Assembly (NCBI GenBank): GCA_039183205.1
Contig: JBCDBR010000013.1
Span: forward strand, 1 to 64,000
Origin: HKCCE3408 sp039183205
Lineage (GTDB): Bacteria; Pseudomonadota; Alphaproteobacteria; Rhodobacterales; Rhodobacteraceae
DNA: 64,000 nt
Direction: 5' to 3'
Below the pieces are notes generated by a model. It did not search any database. It was given only the letters and a program-made list of their open reading frames with translations, and was not told the DNA's origin. The position numbers were made by a program, and so were the translations under genes. Below are positions 40,239 through 49,009 of this stretch, one piece after another (position 1 is the first letter of the stretch; every line of letters begins with the position of its first letter).

Positions 40239-41811
40239 CTATGTCTCCTGCATTCTCAACATCGTCGAGCCGTGGTGCGGCTGCGATTAAGGCCTGTGTA
40301 TAGGGGTGGTTTGGGGCATCGAACACCTCCGGCGTTTCGCCGCGTTCGACGATACGTCCTGATTGCATGACCAAAACGCGGTCGGTTATCGCGCGGACGA
40401 CGGTCAGGTCGTGACTGATGAACAGATAACTGAGACCCAGCCGCGCGCGAAGATCAGCCAAAAGGTCCAACACTTGCGCGCGTATTCGGACATCGAGTGC
40501 GGATACGGCTTCGTCCAAGACAAGAACATCGGGCTTTGTGATCAGCGCGCGGGCGATTGCGATCCGCTGACGCTGCCCGCCGGAAAACTCGTGCGGATAT
40601 TTTTTCATGTCGCCGGGGGCGAGTTGAACCGCGCTCAGCGCGTCGGCAACCTGGTCTCGCCAATCGGGCGGACGCCGGGGCAGCAGGTGAAAAGGCTCTG
40701 CCACGATGCGGGCCACGCGCCATCGCGGGTTAAAGCTGCCATAGGGGTCCTGGAATACGACCTGTATCGCCGCGCGTTGGCGGCGCGGCATATGCGGCGT
40801 CACTGGATTACCGCTGAGAACTATCGATCCGCCCTGGATCGGGTCGAGCCCGAGGATTGCCCGCGTGAGCGTCGACTTTCCGCATCCCGATTCCCCCACA
40901 AGCCCAAGGCTTTCGCCTTTTTTGAGCGCAAAGCTAACGCCGTCGACCGCGCGCAAAGGAGACCCGCGTTGCAATCCGTTGCGCCGCCCTGGATAGATAC
41001 GGACCACATTGCGAACCTCCAAGATCGCATCGGACACTGGCATGTCGGTTTGTTCGGGTTGATGGGCAGAGGCGGCAAAAAGCGCCCGGGTGTAAGGATG
41101 CGCGCGGTCCCGCATCACCGTGCTCGTCGCACCTTGCTCAACGATCTCTCCGTTGCGCATCACCGCGACATGGTCGGCCATCCCTGCGACAACCGCCAGA
41201 TCATGCGTGATAAGCAACAGAGCCATGTCTTCGCTGCGTGAAAGCTCCCTCAAAAGATCCAGGATTTGCGCCTGGGTTGTTACATCAAGTGCGGTTGTCG
41301 GCTCGTCAGCGATCAGCAATTTCGGGCGCAAGGCGATGGCGGCGGCAATGCAGACCCTCTGCCGTTGTCCCCCGGATAATTCGTGCGGAAAGGCTGCCAT
41401 GCCGATATGGCCCAACCCGACACGGTCCAGCCGGTCGCGCGCGATTTTGCGCGCCGCATCGCCGTTGGCAGCACCGTGCACGGTCAAAGTCTCCGACACT
41501 TGATCGCCGATGGTCTGCACCGGGTTGAGTGCCGTCATCGGTTCCTGAAAGATCATCCCGATTTCTTGGCCCCGCATGGCGCAAAGCCGGCGCTCATCGG
41601 TCTGCAACAGGTCCTCATCAAAGAGCTGGATCGCGCCCTTTGCCACCGCACCGTCAGGCAGCAAGCCCATCATCGCGAGCGCCGTCATCGACTTGCCCGA
41701 TCCGCTTTCTCCGACAAGTCCGACAATTTGCCCCGCCGCAATGTCCAGTGACACGTTTTGCAAGATCGGCGTGCCGTGGATGGCAACCGAGAGGTTCGTC
41801 GCGCGGATCAT
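40231..41811 (-). CDS. Fused peptide-type ABC transporter ATPase (DppD-DppF like)
   Basis: Both ATPases of an oligopeptide/nickel-type ABC importer on a single 526-residue chain. The N-terminal half has Walker A GESGSGKS (residues 35-42), signature LSGGQRQRV and Walker B LLIADEPTTALD; the C-terminal half (from about residue 270) has GESGCGKS, FSGGQRQRI and VLDEAVSALD. Each half ends with the oligopeptide-family C-terminal region. In the second Walker B the usual DEP reads DEA. It overlaps the permease gene by 4 bp and the aldehyde dehydrogenase gene by 8. Confidence 0.95.
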   Translation of the reverse strand: MIRATNLSVAIHGTPILQNVSLDIAAGQIVGLVGESGSGKSMTALAMMGLLPDGAVAKGAIQLFDEDLLQTDERRLCAMRGQEIGMIFQEPMTALNPVQTIGDQVSETLTVHGAANGDAARKIARDRLDRVGLGHIGMAAFPHELSGGQRQRVCIAAAIALRPKLLIADEPTTALDVTTQAQILDLLRELSRSEDMALLLITHDLAVVAGMADHVAVMRNGEIVEQGATSTVMRDRAHPYTRALFAASAHQPEQTDMPVSDAILEVRNVVRIYPGRRNGLQRGSPLRAVDGVSFALKKGESLGLVGESGCGKSTLTRAILGLDPIQGGSIVLSGNPVTPHMPRRQRAAIQVVFQDPYGSFNPRWRVARIVAEPFHLLPRRPPDWRDQVADALSAVQLAPGDMKKYPHEFSGGQRQRIAIARALITKPDVLVLDEAVSALDVRIRAQVLDLLADLRARLGLSYLFISHDLTVVRAITDRVLVMQSGRIVERGETPEVFDAPNHPYTQALIAAAPRLDDVENAGDIDA

Positions 41812-42626
41812 GATCGCACACGTCGGAGCCGGGGATCGAGCAGGTCGCGCAAACCGTCGCCCAAAAGGTTCAGCCCCAAAACCATCAGGACAATGGCCAA
41901 TCCAGGCAGGATGGCCAGCATTGGATGGGTGTAAATCATGGTCTGCGCCTCCGCCAACATCCGGCCCCAGGATGGGGTGGGTGGCTGCGCACCAAGGCCA
42001 ACATAGCTCAGCGCCGCCTCGGCCAAGATACCGAGCGAGAATTGGATCGTGGCCTGAACAACCAGCAGGTTGGCGATATTGGGAAGGATATGTTCGATAC
42101 TGATCCGCGAGCGACCTTTACCGGCCGTGCGTGCGGCCAGAACATAATCGAGCGTCCATAGGCTCATCGCGCCGCCACGGGCCACCCGGGCGAATACCGG
42201 GATGTTGAAAATTCCGATGGCCAGGATCGCATTGACCGCGGATGGGCCGAAAACGGCAGTGATTAAGATCGCGATCACCAGCGATGGGAAGGCAAAGACC
42301 AAATCGTTGGCGCGCATGATGATCTCATCCAGAAGGCTACCCCGCAGCGCCGCGGCGGCCAGACCCAGTGGCACGCCGAGCCCAATGCCGATCCCAACCG
42401 CGACCAGCGCCACAGCGATAGACGTCCGGGCGCCGACCATCAGCATCGACAAGATATCCCGACCGAATTGATCCGTGCCAAGAAGGTATTCGGCGCTCAT
42501 GGGTTGAAGACGGTCCGCAATCGACAGATCGGTGACATCGTGCGGCACCCACAAAAAGCTCAGCCCGGCAGTGGCGATGAAAAACAGGGTCGGCACTGCG
42601 CCGACAACAAGGGCCCGGGGGATCAT
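41808..42626 (-). CDS. Peptide-type ABC transporter permease, DppC/OppC like
   Basis: A 272-residue inner-membrane permease with six helices and the cytoplasmic EAA loop (RTAGKGRSRISIEHILPNI), which contacts the ATPase. The N-terminal extracellular segment LLGTDQFGRDILSMLMVGARTS is the strong signature of the DppC/OppC family. It overlaps the next (ATPase) and the preceding (DppB-like) genes by 4 bp each, so subunits should be made in balance. Confidence 0.95.
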   Translation of the reverse strand: MIPRALVVGAVPTLFFIATAGLSFLWVPHDVTDLSIADRLQPMSAEYLLGTDQFGRDILSMLMVGARTSIAVALVAVGIGIGLGVPLGLAAAALRGSLLDEIIMRANDLVFAFPSLVIAILITAVFGPSAVNAILAIGIFNIPVFARVARGGAMSLWTLDYVLAARTAGKGRSRISIEHILPNIANLLVVQATIQFSLGILAEAALSYVGLGAQPPTPSWGRMLAEAQTMIYTHPMLAILPGLAIVLMVLGLNLLGDGLRDLLDPRLRRVRS

Positions 42627-43564
42627 CGCCGCCTGAGCCTTGGATCGACGATGGCATAGGCCACATCGACCAAAAACGTGACAAAGATGACGGCAAAGAC
42701 CAAGAGCATTGTCACGCTTTCAACGACGATAAGATCGCGCTGCGTGATCCCTTGGAAAATCAACCGCCCCAGCCCAGGCAGGAAAAACACGTTTTCAATG
42801 ATGATGGCCCCTGCGAGCAAAAACGAAAATTGTAGGCCCAGGATGGTCAGGGCGGGAATTAGCGCGTTACGCAGCGCATGTCGGACAACCGCCTGGCGCT
42901 GGCTCAAACCCTTCGCCCGCGCAGTGCGGATATAGTCCTGGCTCAACGTATCAATAAGTGCCGAACGCATGACGCGGGCCAAAATGGCAGCCTGCGGTAA
43001 GGCCAGTGCAATGGCCGGCAGGGTAAGCGACACAAACGCGGCACCCGGATTTTCCCATCCTGGAAACCCACCTGCTGGGACCCATTGCAACACAACCGCG
43101 AATAGCGTTTGCAACAGCATTCCGAACCAAAAATTGGGGATCGCGATGCCCAATTGCGTCGCGCTCATCACGCCGACATCCATCGCCTGCCCACGATAGG
43201 CCGCCGCCATCATCCCAAGAGGAAAGGCCAGGAGCGTCGATAGCACCAGCGCATATACCGCAAGCGGCAGCGACACCCAAATGCGGTCCAAGACAAGCTC
43301 TGACACGGGAATACGGTAGGTATAGGACATGCCGAAATCGCCGGATAGCATTCCGCCAAGCCAACCGAAATAACGTGCCGTCACGGACCCCGTAAGACCA
43401 AGCTCCGCGCGCAGGGCTGCGACGTTTTCTTCGGTCGCGTTCAATCCCAACATAAACGCCGCGGGATCGCCTGGCACAATTTCGACCACCGCAAATATGA
43501 CAATGCTGGCAACAAGCAGACTGAGGCAGAGCGACGAGAACCGGCCAAGAAGATACGCAAGCAT
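42623..43564 (-). CDS. Peptide-type ABC transporter permease, DppB/OppB like
   Basis: A 313-residue permease with six helices, a large periplasmic loop after helix 1 (VPGDPAAFMLGLNATEENVAALRAELG in part, the family signature) and the EAA loop (RTARAKGLSQRQAVVRHALRNAL in part). It is the first gene of the eight-gene operon that ends with the P1 hydrolase. The 141-base region upstream separates it from a divergent exported-protein gene and should hold the operon promoter. The cognate binding protein is probably the one at 45922-47394. Confidence 0.95.
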   Translation of the reverse strand: MLAYLLGRFSSLCLSLLVASIVIFAVVEIVPGDPAAFMLGLNATEENVAALRAELGLTGSVTARYFGWLGGMLSGDFGMSYTYRIPVSELVLDRIWVSLPLAVYALVLSTLLAFPLGMMAAAYRGQAMDVGVMSATQLGIAIPNFWFGMLLQTLFAVVLQWVPAGGFPGWENPGAAFVSLTLPAIALALPQAAILARVMRSALIDTLSQDYIRTARAKGLSQRQAVVRHALRNALIPALTILGLQFSFLLAGAIIIENVFFLPGLGRLIFQGITQRDLIVVESVTMLLVFAVIFVTFLVDVAYAIVDPRLRRR

Positions 43565-43705
43565 AGCGACATGGCTAGCCTGCCACGCGGCACGGGGGAA
43601 GGGAAAGCTGCGTGGTTCTGTCCAAACCCTTGCGCCGCGCCGACCGCGGTCACGATCCCGCGAGTAGGCTGGCGCCGCGCGGCCAACGCCGTTACCGCAA
43701 TTGAC

Positions 43706-44260
43706 ATGCTCCGCCTATCCTTGCTTTTGACCTGTCTGGCCGCGCCTGCTGGCGCCTTTATCCTCGATGGCAATATTCTGCGCCAAACAGGCAACGGCGC
43801 CTTTGTGAAGCTCGACCCCACAACGGGGTTTGCCGTCGGTGCCGACACCTTTGACGATGACAACCTCTATGGGTTTGACGAGGACCAGAACATCACGCTC
43901 ATAGAGCCGATCCGGGTTGATATCGGCGGTTGCATAAATGGACACATTGCCGCCGGCACGGTCGTGGCGAGCCACTACATCTTTTTCGATAGTATCTCTG
44001 GTGTCCAAGCTGGGTTCGTCGATTTTGATGCGCCGATACTCGGCATCGCAGCCTACCAAGACACTATGGCCGCGACAGATTACCTCGCCAATACGGACGT
44101 CCACTATATCAGCCTCGAATTGCGCGGCCTCGAAGACGGCGATGCGGCATGGATCGATCCGCAATTGCCCAGCCGGCTATGGGTCCGTTGGGCCGGTTCT
44201 TCACCTGGGGATTATATTCGCGTCTTCACGGCGGAATCCCCCGGCGCAATGCTGTTTTAG
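43706..44260 (+). CDS. Exported protein of unknown function
   Basis: A 184-residue protein with a signal peptide (MLRLSLLLTCLAAPAGA, cleavage probably before FIL). The mature part is acidic and predicted to be mainly beta strands, rich in Asp, Gly and aromatic residues (FDDDNLYGFDEDQNITL), and resembles calcium-binding or surface-located proteins of Rhodobacterales without a motif I can name. ATG 43706 is selected because it begins the signal peptide. It is divergent from the ABC operon and its TAG overlaps the clpS stop on the other strand (TTAG). Confidence 0.75.
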   Translation: MLRLSLLLTCLAAPAGAFILDGNILRQTGNGAFVKLDPTTGFAVGADTFDDDNLYGFDEDQNITLIEPIRVDIGGCINGHIAAGTVVASHYIFFDSISGVQAGFVDFDAPILGIAAYQDTMAATDYLANTDVHYISLELRGLEDGDAAWIDPQLPSRLWVRWAGSSPGDYIRVFTAESPGAMLF

Positions 44261-44562
44261 TCTTCCTTTTCTGTGGTAAAGGCCAAGGGGTAGCCTTGCG
44301 CTGCGCCCAAATCGGTTGCCTGTCTCGCCTTTTCCTCAGCGATTTCGCGCGTAAACACCGCCACCACTGCTGCGCCTTTTTGGTGTGCGGCAAGCATCAC
44401 GCCCATCGCTTCGCCTTCCGACATGCGGAATACGCGCTTAAGGACAGACACGACGAATTCGCGCGGTGTGAAATCGTCGTTCAGCAAGATGACCTTATAT
44501 AGCGGCGGGCGCACGGGCCGTACACGGGGGCGCGTGCGGACCAGGATATTCGGGTCTGACAT
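44257..44562 (-). CDS. clpS: ATP-dependent Clp protease adaptor ClpS
   Basis: A 101-residue adaptor that delivers N-degron proteins to ClpAP. The core reads YKVILLNDDFTPREFVVSVL, with the Asn-Asp pair that binds the N-terminal residue, then FRMSEGEAMGVMLAAHQKGAAVVAVFTREIAE, which closes the specificity pocket. The basic N-terminus (VRTRPRVRPVRPP) is typical of alphaproteobacterial ClpS. No clpA follows; next along is a LysR-type gene on the same strand upstream. Confidence 0.96.
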   Translation of the reverse strand: MSDPNILVRTRPRVRPVRPPLYKVILLNDDFTPREFVVSVLKRVFRMSEGEAMGVMLAAHQKGAAVVAVFTREIAEEKARQATDLGAAQGYPLAFTTEKED

Positions 44563-44613
44563 GGCGCGAGATGATCCCGGGAATCAGCCCCATCTGTCCA
44601 GCCCGCAGATGTG

Positions 44614-45531
44614 CTAAGCGAGTGCTGCGTTTAGCTCGGCGGCCTCTGCTGCCGCCCATGCCCGAAATGCCGCCACATTCGGTGAATTCCACCGCGCTTT
44701 GGGCCCTATCAATGCGTACCGCCCTTCCAGCGGGGCGCAGACGAGATCGGGAAACAACAAAACCAAAGTGCCGAGGGCCAATTCGTCATGGCACAGCGCA
44801 AGATCTGCCATCACCACGCCAGCGCCAAGCGTCGCGGCGCGCGCGGCGAGATCGAAGTTCAGGAATGCCTCGCCCTGGGAAAGGTCGAGGCCTGCAACTT
44901 CAAACGCGTTGACCCAAACCTCCCAATCGAAGTGACTTGGCCGTTCGTGCAGTAGACGTATGCTGGCCAGGTCCGCGGGGGTTTTCACGTGGGGGATGGA
45001 TTTCGCAAATTCCGGAGAACAGGCCGGCGATAGGTGAATGGGGAACAAAGGCGCGACTGCAATGTCCTGGGCGCGGCCGGGCGGATACTCAACCGACAGG
45101 CCAATGTCGAATTGGGCCGCGTCAAACCCCCGGTCGCTGTAGAAATCTGTCGTCAGCGCCACGCGGATATCTGGATGTGCAGCGCGAAACCGATCCAGTC
45201 GCGGAATGAGCCAGCGAATGGAAAGAGACGGCGGACAGATCAACCGCAATTCGTCCCCTGAACCCGAAAGCGCCCGCGCGGCATAGCCGATCCGTTCGAA
45301 CGCGTCCGTCAGGACAGGTAGAAACTCCCGCCCCGCAGGCGTGAGGGTAACGCCGTTTGCGCCCCGGTCGAACAATTGCACGCCAAGATCCGCCTCAAGC
45401 AGCTTCACATGCCGGCTGATCGCCCCGCGCGTGACATGCAATTCCGCTGCCGCGCCGATGTAGCCGCCATGGCGTGCGGCGGCCTCAAAGGCCCGCAAGG
45501 CATTCATCGGGGGCATGCGCATACGGCGCAT
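44614..45531 (-). CDS. LysR-family regulator, GcvA-like
   Basis: A 305-residue LTTR that opens with MPPMNALRAFEAAARHGGYIGAAAELHVTRGAISRHVKLLE (in parts), the pattern of the GcvA subgroup, followed by an effector domain with SIRWLIPRLDRFRAAHPDIRV. The subgroup often controls amino-acid or beta-lactam related genes. It lies between the ABC permease operon and the binding-protein gene and is the obvious candidate to regulate them. A CCAAG-N11-CTTGG site stands 18 bases upstream of its start. Confidence 0.92.
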   Translation of the reverse strand: MRRMRMPPMNALRAFEAAARHGGYIGAAAELHVTRGAISRHVKLLEADLGVQLFDRGANGVTLTPAGREFLPVLTDAFERIGYAARALSGSGDELRLICPPSLSIRWLIPRLDRFRAAHPDIRVALTTDFYSDRGFDAAQFDIGLSVEYPPGRAQDIAVAPLFPIHLSPACSPEFAKSIPHVKTPADLASIRLLHERPSHFDWEVWVNAFEVAGLDLSQGEAFLNFDLAARAATLGAGVVMADLALCHDELALGTLVLLFPDLVCAPLEGRYALIGPKARWNSPNVAAFRAWAAAEAAELNAALA

Positions 45532-45549
45532 AGGATCAGATTTTCTGTC

Positions 45550-45570
45550 CCAAGACCAGATAGAACTTGG
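45550..45570. promoter_or_regulatory. Candidate LysR box (CCAAG-N11-CTTGG)
   Basis: CCAAG (45550-45554) and CTTGG (45566-45570) form a perfect inverted repeat around 11 bases, the classical T-N11-A layout of LTTR sites. It lies just upstream of the GcvA-like gene and about 66 bases before the divergent DUF1127-like gene. Confidence 0.5.
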
Positions 45571-45635
45571 TTTGCAGTCGTTACAGAGGCTCAGGTATCA
45601 GAGCGAAAAGAGCTACGAAAACGAGAAGAAAAGAG

Positions 45636-45878
45636 ATGAATCCGATTCTTGCGCTGACTTTGTCCTGCGCCCGATCCAATCCGTTAGGCCTAATTTTTCA
45701 GAACCGTGGCATCCCCAAGAACCGGTCACGGACGGAAATTGAGCTTGACCGACTGGCTGAAACCTCACCGCACCTGTTGGCCGATATCGGCTTTCACCGC
45801 AATCCTCGCGAATGTACGCCGACGCATGACATCTGGCGCCGCGGCGCCTTGCGGGTCGAGGTTTTGCGCCGCTGGTGA
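45636..45878 (+). CDS. Small protein with DUF1127-like C-terminal motif
   Basis: An 80-residue basic protein. The centre contains TEIELDRLAETSPHLLADIGFHRN, which resembles the arginine-rich DUF1127 motif (typically LxxLSPHLLRDIGLxR), here with fewer arginines and followed by a further 25 residues. DUF1127 proteins are small, often RNA- or phosphate-metabolism-related regulators in alphaproteobacteria. AGAAAAGAG precedes the ATG. It is divergent from the GcvA-like gene and may be under its control. Confidence 0.6.
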   Translation: MNPILALTLSCARSNPLGLIFQNRGIPKNRSRTEIELDRLAETSPHLLADIGFHRNPRECTPTHDIWRRGALRVEVLRRW

Positions 45879-45921
45879 TTGCTGATCCGGCGACGCCCTT
45901 AGCGATGTCGACTTGCCGCGA

Positions 45922-47394
45922 TTATTCCGTCCAATAGACGCCGGTTAGATCCACTGCTTGGGTTGGCCGATTTTCCCACAACCCTTCGATCCCAGCATTT
46001 GCGACACCAGCAATTGCAAGTTGGAACAAGAACCCGTTCACATAATCCCCGGCAATCATCTCTTGCGCGGCTACATTGATCTCCGACCGGCGTGCGGGAT
46101 CACTTTCGGCGGCCAACTCCTCCATGAGCGCGTCGAATTCTGGATTGTCGTAGTTGAAGTAATAGCCTTCACGAGCATAAATTCCGATATCTGCGGGCTC
46201 GGTATGGCTGACGATCGTCAGATCATAATCGGTGCCGCGAAAAACCTGTTCGAGCCATTGCGCCCATTCCAGGTTCGATATTTCGGTTTCGATCCCGACG
46301 TCACGCAATTGCGCTGCGATGATCTCGCCCCCGCGCCGTGCGTAAACGGGTGGGGGCAACATCAGCCGCAATGTCACGTTTTCCACGCCCGCCTCCGCAA
46401 GCAAGGCACGTGCGCGGTCTGGGTCATAGTTCGACCCTGCGGTCAGGTCGACGTAATCGGGATGATGCGGCGCAAAATGGGTTCCAATTGGCGTGCCATA
46501 GCCGAACATGGCGCCGTCGATGATGTCTCGGCGATTGATCGCGTGCGCAATGGCTTGTCGAACGCGGACGTCATCCAACGGCGGCTGGACGTTGTTCATG
46601 GCGAGTATCGTTTCGCCTTCCGTTGTGCCGACAATTAGATTGAACCGCGGGTCGGCCTCAAATTGCGCAAGCGTTTCGGGCGCTGGAAAACCAGGAAAGG
46701 CATCGACGTCACCGGCCATGACAGCGGCAAAGGCGGCATTCGGGTCGTCAATGAAGCGGAACGTTGCGGTTTCGAGCGCTGCGGGCTCGCCCCAATAATC
46801 CGGGTTGCGGACAAGCTCGACGCGGTCGCCCTGTGCCCATTCGGCGAAGCGAAACGGACCCGTCCCGATCGGGTTGGTTGCGTTGTTATCTGCACTTTCG
46901 GGTGCAACGATAACGGCATCGCCCCATGCCATATTAAAGAGAAACGCGCCGCTTGCGTCCGACAACGTCACGACAACGGTTGTGTCGTCGACCGCCTCGA
47001 CCGAGGAAATGGCAGCAAACAGCCCTGGCTGAGCGTTGGTGGACCCTTCGGCGCGGGCGCGATCGAGGGAAAACACGACATCTTCCGCCGTAAAGGCCGT
47101 CCCATCGTGGAACGTAACGCCGTCGCGCAATGTGAAGGTGTAAACGGTGCCATCCTCTGAAATCGTCCAGTCCGATGCCAGCGCTGGCAAAATCGAGCCG
47201 TCCGGTCCGAACCGCGTCAAGCCTTCGAAAACGTTCGCGTAGACGACTTCGTCTATCGCTGCGGCTGCGCCACCTGTTGGGTCAAGGTTCGGCGGCTCCA
47301 ACTGCATTCCAACGGTGATATCCGTGCGTTGCGCACAGGCGACACCGGCACACAATGTCAAGATGGCCGCGCCAGTCAGAAGGCGTGTCAGCAT
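45922..47394 (-). CDS. Peptide-type ABC transporter substrate-binding protein
   Basis: Periplasmic binding protein of the SBP_bac_5 family (DppA/OppA like), 490 residues. ATG 47394 gives a signal peptide (MLTRLLTGAAILTLCAGVACAQ, cleavage before QRT; the cysteine is not in a lipobox). The mature part shows VGMQLEPPNLDPTGG, VYANVFEGLTRFG, YTFTLRDGVTFHDGT and AHAINRRDIIDG, all family signatures. It is the only binding protein near the permease-ATPase genes at 40.2-43.6 kb and should serve them, although three genes lie between. Confidence 0.93.
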   Translation of the reverse strand: MLTRLLTGAAILTLCAGVACAQRTDITVGMQLEPPNLDPTGGAAAAIDEVVYANVFEGLTRFGPDGSILPALASDWTISEDGTVYTFTLRDGVTFHDGTAFTAEDVVFSLDRARAEGSTNAQPGLFAAISSVEAVDDTTVVVTLSDASGAFLFNMAWGDAVIVAPESADNNATNPIGTGPFRFAEWAQGDRVELVRNPDYWGEPAALETATFRFIDDPNAAFAAVMAGDVDAFPGFPAPETLAQFEADPRFNLIVGTTEGETILAMNNVQPPLDDVRVRQAIAHAINRRDIIDGAMFGYGTPIGTHFAPHHPDYVDLTAGSNYDPDRARALLAEAGVENVTLRLMLPPPVYARRGGEIIAAQLRDVGIETEISNLEWAQWLEQVFRGTDYDLTIVSHTEPADIGIYAREGYYFNYDNPEFDALMEELAAESDPARRSEINVAAQEMIAGDYVNGFLFQLAIAGVANAGIEGLWENRPTQAVDLTGVYWTE

Positions 47395-47596
47395 TGGATA
47401 TCTCCCTCGAATCCCTGTGTTAACAACATCGTAGGTGCAGCGATGCCGAGGTGGCAAGGGTTTGCTGGCAACAGATGGCGCGACGGGAAACGCAAAAAGC
47501 TGTGGGCAAAAGCAAAAACCGGTCGTGCGAATCTTTGTAACGCGTTAACGGAAGCGGGGTTGGCACGCGCGGGATTTAGCTTTGGGGGTGGAAGTC

Positions 47597-47794
47597 ATGA
47601 CGACGGCAGAGGCCAATGACATCCTTGAAATGTCGCCAGAAAGCCTGGGCTCTTTCTTGATGGAGCATCGGCGCAGAAAGACCTTAAGTTCGTTGGTGCG
47701 CCGGCTAAATGAGTCGATGCTGGGGGACGATAGCGAAGCGCAATCGCGCGCCGAAGCGGTCTTGGAGCGGATCGGCTTGCTCCACGTCGACTGA
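47597..47794 (+). CDS. Small hypothetical protein
   Basis: A 65-residue protein, acidic at the start (MTTAEANDILEMSPESLGSF) and then basic and helical (LMEHRRRKTLSSLVRRLNESML). It has no recognised motif, but GGTGGAAG precedes the ATG and codon use fits the neighbourhood. It stands alone between the divergent binding-protein gene and the small membrane protein gene at 48091. Could be a small regulator or protein-binding helix. Confidence 0.5.
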   Translation: MTTAEANDILEMSPESLGSFLMEHRRRKTLSSLVRRLNESMLGDDSEAQSRAEAVLERIGLLHVD

Positions 47795-48090
47795 TCGTGT
47801 CGTAAGTCGCACAGCCTGAGGCGTTTCGCGGCGCGCTGCTGCAAGATCGAAAACGTGGCCTGAGCGAACGACGATCTTAAATCCGTACATCCACCGGCCC
47901 AAAGACGTGTGCCGCGCCATCCGTTGCGACTTCGCATCAGGTGGCGCGCGTGTCGTCTACGATGCCGCGGCTGGAGCATTCTATCGCATCTGCACCGCTT
48001 CAATCCTCGGTGTAAGTTCTGGCACAACACTGCCATTTGGCTTTCGCACGCCCATATGACACCCTACGACCAATGAGAGAGGATCCTAGA

Positions 48091-48351
48091 ATGGGACTTG
48101 TCCTACGAACCGGCCTGATTGCCTTTGCTTTTTTGACGCTGGTTTATGTTTGCGTGTTCTACTATCTGCGGGAAGGTCAAAAGATGCAGCTAGAGGAAGA
48201 CTGGGCCGCTGCCGGCCGGCCCGGTGATCGCGATCATTGGGTCCGCGAACGGTTAAACCCAATTGCCGATCGGATCATGCGCCGCTTGGTTTTATGGGTG
48301 TACTTTTTGCCGCTTGCGGCGCTAATCGCCGTCATTGCCGTGACGACCTGA
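48091..48351 (+). CDS. Small two-helix membrane protein
   Basis: An 86-residue protein with two membrane segments (residues 4-22 and 64-84) and a charged middle (LEEDWAAAGRPGDRDHWVRERL). GAGAGGA stands 6-7 bases before ATG 48091; an earlier in-frame ATG (48073) is therefore less likely. Similar small genes precede DUF1523 genes in other Rhodobacterales. The DUF1523 gene starts 10 bases downstream, so they are probably co-transcribed. Confidence 0.75.
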   Translation: MGLVLRTGLIAFAFLTLVYVCVFYYLREGQKMQLEEDWAAAGRPGDRDHWVRERLNPIADRIMRRLVLWVYFLPLAALIAVIAVTT

Positions 48352-48361
48352 TGGAGAGCCG

Positions 48362-48973
48362 ATGCGCTGGCCGAGAATTGCATTTCTGAGTATCTTGGCG
48401 CTCCTGGCAGTCGGGTTCCTCAATTACACTCTGCCAGACCGCGACATCGTGCGCGTCACGGGAACGGAGATTTTTCGTACCGACCTGTCGGGCTGGAATC
48501 GCATCTTCTATGCGTCCTCCGAAAGTGGTTCTGCGAGCACGGACATTCGTGATGTCCGTTTGATCAATACCACACGGCCTGGCGACGATGCGGTTGTTTC
48601 TGTCTACCGAAACGAAGACACAGGCCTGGGCTGGCCACCCTATTTCAAGTTCGCGAGCCAGGACCTTCAGGCCGAAGCGCTTGATCTGGTCTCCACGTCG
48701 GATGACCCGCAATGGGTCGTCGTCACGCATTACGGTTGGCGGTCGAATTTTTTCAGCGCCTATCCGAACGCGATTGCGATAAGGCCCATCGACGATCCAG
48801 AAACGCGTTTGTTCCCATGGATGAATGTCTTGATCCTTTTGGGTATTGGCCTGGCTCTATTGGCGATTTGGCGTCTGTGGGAACGGTTCGAAGACTATGT
48901 GATTGAGCCAATTGTTGATCGCGTCGCAGTCCGATGGGCGAAGACCCGAGACTGGATGGCAGGCCGGCGATAA
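48362..48973 (+). CDS. DUF1523 family protein
   Basis: A 203-residue protein anchored by an N-terminal membrane helix (residues 7-23) and a second near the C-terminus (about 152-172, LILLGIGLALLAIW), with a soluble domain between them that probably faces the periplasm. The body has the DUF1523 features WNRIFYASS, RDVRLINTTRPGD and WPPYFKFASQDLQAEA. Function of the family is unknown. It lies convergent to the aldehyde dehydrogenase/deoC pair, a linkage also seen in related genomes. Confidence 0.82.
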   Translation: MRWPRIAFLSILALLAVGFLNYTLPDRDIVRVTGTEIFRTDLSGWNRIFYASSESGSASTDIRDVRLINTTRPGDDAVVSVYRNEDTGLGWPPYFKFASQDLQAEALDLVSTSDDPQWVVVTHYGWRSNFFSAYPNAIAIRPIDDPETRLFPWMNVLILLGIGLALLAIWRLWERFEDYVIEPIVDRVAVRWAKTRDWMAGRR

Positions 48974-49009
48974 CCCGTCAGCGCATGTTTTTCTTTAAGT
49001 CGATAGCCG

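Noticed and set aside
47545..48036. 163-codon minus-strand frame opposite the small gene at 47597
   Set aside because: Codon use favours the plus-strand frame there, the protein is Arg/Ser/Cys-rich without motif, and no ribosome binding site precedes it.
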